A DNA stretch of 64,000 nucleotides from Aliiglaciecola sp041538045 (GTDB taxonomy: Bacteria > Pseudomonadota > Gammaproteobacteria > Enterobacterales > Alteromonadaceae): contig NZ_JBGOSE010000008.1 of NCBI RefSeq assembly GCF_041538045.1, forward strand, positions 108,013 to 172,012. Direction: 5' to 3'. Shown here piece by piece: positions 61,459 through 64,000 of this stretch (position 1 is the stretch's first letter; each line of letters begins with the position of its first letter). The notes beneath the pieces are model-generated. The model saw only the letters and a list, made by a program, of their open reading frames with translations, ran no database searches and was not told where the DNA came from. The position numbers and the translations under genes are program-made.

Positions 61459-62424
61459 ATGCCAATAAAAAATCAACACAACTCAAGTACAGAAAAACAA
61501 AAAGTCATATTTGATCACGATGGTGGGGTAGACGATTTATTATCCCTCATCTTGTTATTAACAATGGATCATATCGACTTATTAGCAGTCACAATTACAC
61601 CAGCAGATTGCTATTTGTCAGATGCAACTACATCCACGTTAAAAATCTTGTCTATGTTCAACCGTACTGATGTACCTGTGGGCAAGGGGATATTACATGG
61701 TGAAAATGCGTTTCCTGCCGACTGGCGCGTACAACCTAAAATATGTAACGTGTTGCCAGATATGCTGGCGCAAAGTTTTGATCAAAACCAAGTCTCTGAA
61801 TTAAGTGCAGATGAGTTGATCAACGCTTGTTTATCTAACGCTGATAACGTCAGTGTACTTATGACTGGCCCAAGCACTAACTTAGTTGCTGCCCTTGAAA
61901 AACAGCCGCAATTAAAGGCTAAAATTAAAGACGTTATCTGGATGGGCGGAGCCGTTGATGTGGCTGGTAATGTGGCCATGTACAATCATGATAAAAGTGC
62001 AGAGTGGAATGCCTATTGGGATCCCGTTGCCAGCCAAAAGCTTTTTGCTTCCGGTTTAGCTATTAAGTTAATTGGCTTAGACGCGACTAACTGTTTGCCG
62101 GTAAATATTGATTTTTTGAGCCAATTAGCGGAACAAAAACAATATCCCATTTCAAATATAGCCTGTCAGTTTTGGGCAACCACAATCAATACCATTCCTA
62201 GCTATGAATTTACCTATTTTATGTGGGATGTTCTAGCCACTTGCGTGTTAGCGCTGCAAGGTGATGAAATTGAATTTCAATCTGTAAAGTTAAATGTGGC
62301 GATAAGCGAACCCAATGCAGGTCAGACATATCGGGATCCAGAGCAGGGCTTTGATATCGACGTGGCATTCAATGTCGATAAGGATGCTGTTCTAAACTAT
62401 ATATTAAAACAATTTAGATGTTGA
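61459..62424 (+). CDS. Nucleoside hydrolase
   Basis: Cytosolic N-ribosyl hydrolase that splits nucleosides into base and ribose, 321 residues. The calcium-binding N-terminal motif DHDGGVDD (usually DTDPGIDD) is at about residues 19-26, followed by ITPADCYL; the C-terminal half has the WDVLATCVL segment. The active-site His of ribonucleosidase members is not placed with certainty. The motif variant means the substrate, possibly a purine or pyrimidine nucleoside or a modified one, is unclear. It is 12 bases after the regulator and 16 before the SRPBCC gene: one operon. Confidence 0.85.
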   Translation: MPIKNQHNSSTEKQKVIFDHDGGVDDLLSLILLLTMDHIDLLAVTITPADCYLSDATTSTLKILSMFNRTDVPVGKGILHGENAFPADWRVQPKICNVLPDMLAQSFDQNQVSELSADELINACLSNADNVSVLMTGPSTNLVAALEKQPQLKAKIKDVIWMGGAVDVAGNVAMYNHDKSAEWNAYWDPVASQKLFASGLAIKLIGLDATNCLPVNIDFLSQLAEQKQYPISNIACQFWATTINTIPSYEFTYFMWDVLATCVLALQGDEIEFQSVKLNVAISEPNAGQTYRDPEQGFDIDVAFNVDKDAVLNYILKQFRC

Positions 62425-62440
62425 TCTAGGAGAACCTCAC

Positions 62441-62968
62441 ATGGCAGCCCTCAAAAAAATCGTATTCGCAATTTTAATACTACTTACTCTGATTATTGTA
62501 TTTGGGTACTTTTTGCCATCTGAATATCGAGTACAACGGAGTATTACAATTAACGCCTCGGCGGATAACATTTATCCGCAAGTTGCGGATCTTAAACAAT
62601 GGCGCAATTGGGGTGTCTGGTATCAACGGGATCCCGATATGCAAGTAGAGTTTTCAGGCGAAAGTGCACCCATAGGCATGCAATCTTCTTGGCAAAGTGT
62701 GTCAGAAGGCGATGGTATTATGACAATTTCTGCATTAGAGCCAGGCCAAAGTGTCACCTATGAACTCTACTTTTCTGCCTTTGATATGACATCCCAAGGA
62801 CAATTAACCTTTCAAGAGAGTAATGGCCAAACATTAGTCACTTGGATTGGTACCGGTGATGTGGGACGAAACCCTATTAACCGCTACTTTGCACTGGCCA
62901 TGGACTCGTTAATTGGCCCTGATCTACAACAAGGCTTGGAGAACTTAAAAGGTATTATGGAAGATTAG
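62441..62968 (+). CDS. SRPBCC family protein with N-terminal membrane anchor
   Basis: A 175-residue protein. One hydrophobic segment (residues 8-25, IVFAILILLTLIIVFGYF) then an SRPBCC/START-like ligand-binding fold. It begins with YRVQRSITINASADNIYPQVADLKQWRNW and has WIGTGDVGRNPINRYFAL near 145. Function unknown; a link to nucleoside metabolism is only by operon position. AGGAG precedes the ATG. Nothing clearly ends the operon; a long-range TTCAAC/GTTGAA pair (62971-63016) followed by T's is a weak terminator. Confidence 0.8.
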   Translation: MAALKKIVFAILILLTLIIVFGYFLPSEYRVQRSITINASADNIYPQVADLKQWRNWGVWYQRDPDMQVEFSGESAPIGMQSSWQSVSEGDGIMTISALEPGQSVTYELYFSAFDMTSQGQLTFQESNGQTLVTWIGTGDVGRNPINRYFALAMDSLIGPDLQQGLENLKGIMED

Positions 62969-63384
62969 AGTTCAACATTTAAATTGAGTGAAGTAGTGGT
63001 GACGAAAAGTTGAATGTTTTTTGCCTAAAGTCAGATTGCCAGCAAATAGACTGTATTGCTCGCTTTTGGGCTGTAGGCTTCCGTTGGCTAAGTGCCAGAT
63101 GCCGCCATTCAAACATTTAGTAAATCAATGTCATCGCAACACCGATTATTGTGATTATATACAGATTTAGCTTCGAAGCCGTAACTATACAAGCTCACCG
63201 GTAATTGCCGTATTTTCACAGAGAGAAACGTAGAAATCTGAAAAAACCTATATGTTGTAATAAGTTACCCCCTGTGATTAAAATAGGTTAAATTTATACA
63301 CGGAAAAAGCCCGTGTTTAATCACGGGCTTTTGCGGCTGATTAATACTGTTAGGTTTTAAGAAATCTGCAAAAGAGGAAGTTTG
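62969..63384. other. 416-base gap with promoter-like and terminator-like elements
   Basis: No convincing gene. The left part holds a weak TTCAAC/GTTGAA pair after the SRPBCC stop. At 63255-63284 there is a promoter-like pair, TTGTAA, 18 bases, TAAAAT. It is followed by a strong hairpin (63305-63332). The next gene begins at 63385. It could hold a short RNA or an attenuated leader. Confidence 0.5.
63305..63332. terminator. Stand-alone bidirectional intrinsic terminator
   Basis: An 11-bp stem AAAAGCCCGTG / CACGGGCTTTT with a 6-base loop. It has T's at both flanks when read from either side. No gene ends directly before it on either strand. Confidence 0.75.
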
Positions 63385-63996
63385 ATGTTACATAAGTTTC
63401 ATAGGTTGTCCGCTCTACTGATTAGCTCTTTTATTTTATTCCACCTTATTAATCACCTATATATTCTGGGCGGCGTACAACAACATATAGAGTTCATGGA
63501 TACTTTTCGCTTGGCTTACCGTAATGTCATCGCAGAGAGCATCTTATTATTATGTGTAATGTTTCAAGTATGCAGTGGTCTTTATTTTGTATGGCAACGC
63601 AGAGGTCAACGCTCGGGGTTTCTCGAAAAGGCGCAAGCAATATCAGGCTTGTACTTAGCGTATTTCTTTATAAACCATGTTGGTGCTGTGCTATATGGTA
63701 GGATTGGCGCAGAATTAGATACCAATATTTATTATGGCATTGCGGGGTTTCATACAGATCCATTTCAGTTCTATTTTATCCCTTATTACTTTTTTGCAGT
63801 TGTTGCTTTATTTGTCCACTTAGCCTCAGCATTCAATTGGCTTAGTCGCAACTCAATTCAACAACCGTTACGTACAAAGCTTGCTTACGTAATAATCCTT
63901 ATCGGGGTTTCTATTTCTACAACCTTAATACTTGGCTTTTGTGGTGTATTTAATGAAATATCAATTCCGCCAGAATATAGCGCTACTTATGAATAA
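63385..63996 (+). CDS. Multi-pass membrane protein, cytochrome b-like
   Basis: A 203-residue inner-membrane protein with about five membrane segments. Conserved-looking His residues sit in hydrophobic stretches: FHLINHLY (first segment), FINHVGAVLYGR (third) and LFVHLASAF (fourth). That spacing resembles heme b-binding cytochromes of the succinate dehydrogenase/fumarate reductase type, but the assignment is a guess. TTG at 63382 is adjacent; the ATG at 63385 has GAGGA six bases upstream. Its stop is at 63994-63996, so the gene is complete in the window. A leader with a strong hairpin precedes it. Confidence 0.65.
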   Translation: MLHKFHRLSALLISSFILFHLINHLYILGGVQQHIEFMDTFRLAYRNVIAESILLLCVMFQVCSGLYFVWQRRGQRSGFLEKAQAISGLYLAYFFINHVGAVLYGRIGAELDTNIYYGIAGFHTDPFQFYFIPYYFFAVVALFVHLASAFNWLSRNSIQQPLRTKLAYVIILIGVSISTTLILGFCGVFNEISIPPEYSATYE

Positions 63997-64000
63997 GAAC

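Noticed and set aside
1..64000. CRISPR arrays, tRNA or rRNA genes, transposases, integrases
   Set aside because: I saw no direct-repeat/spacer pattern, no tRNA cloverleaf ending in CCA, no rRNA sequence and no transposase or integrase motif.

Overview
The window reads as ordinary chromosome of a marine gammaproteobacterium of the Alteromonadales (Alteromonas/Glaciecola/Paraglaciecola type). This is an inference from the thrS-infC-rpmI-rplT...pheS-pheT-ihfA order, an AUU-started infC, a PilZ-mfd-csiV cluster, recC-recB-recD without ptrA between them, and moderately A+T-rich DNA with a Vibrio-type Fur box. I see no rRNA, tRNA, insertion sequence, prophage or CRISPR. Almost every protein is a recognisable core or accessory chromosomal family.

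Layout. 0-4.1 kb (minus strand): a small orphan gene under a near-perfect LexA box, a DUF3080 lipoprotein, a CPXCG zinc-ribbon protein, a pteridine reductase, a fructosamine-kinase-like protein and a START-domain protein. 4.2-13.9 kb (plus): the translation block thrS, infC, rpmI, rplT, pheS, pheT, ihfA. A Fur-controlled feoA-feoB pair sits between rplT and pheS, and a PheM-like FFF leader peptide precedes pheS. 14-17.3 kb: a membrane-anchored hypothetical, a 7-bp tandem repeat, and a PAS-GAF-PAS-GGDEF-EAL protein. 17.6-22.2 kb: a sugar-type MFS transporter, nagZ, a DASS (SLC13) carrier and a cobalamin adenosyltransferase. 22.2-27.7 kb (minus): PilZ-mfd-csiV with overlapping stop and start codons. 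27.9-31.4 kb: a lone LolC/E permease, a phosphoribosyltransferase, a CbiM-like membrane protein and xthA. 31.5-40.4 kb: recC-recB-recD with overlapping ends.

40.5-48.4 kb is the least ordinary stretch. It holds a FlgO/TolB-like TPR membrane protein, an M15-peptidase-like protein that has lost two apparent zinc ligands, a 1429-residue multi-pass membrane protein with a Cache-like sensor and a C-terminal winged-helix/two-TM module, and a divergent DUF2750 protein. 48.5-51.8 kb has two domain fusions: cysteine desulfurase-SufE (CsdA-CsdE) and GNAT-nitrilase. 51.8-64 kb is a mosaic of single genes: a glycosyltransferase, ketopantoate reductase, an HDOD protein, an acyl-CoA thioesterase, an MFS carrier, a small exported protein with its own terminator, an alpha/beta hydrolase, glgC, a GlxA-type regulator with a nucleoside hydrolase and an SRPBCC protein, and a cytochrome-b-like membrane protein.

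Functional themes are translation with its autoregulation, iron uptake, recombination and repair (recBCD, mfd, xthA, possible SOS gene), envelope work (nagZ, LolC/E, csiV) and c-di-GMP signalling. I found no clear-cut new defence or mobile system. The best candidates for undescribed biology are the large membrane receptor with its neighbours and the LexA-box small gene. Family calls rest on motif recognition by eye; no database search was run.
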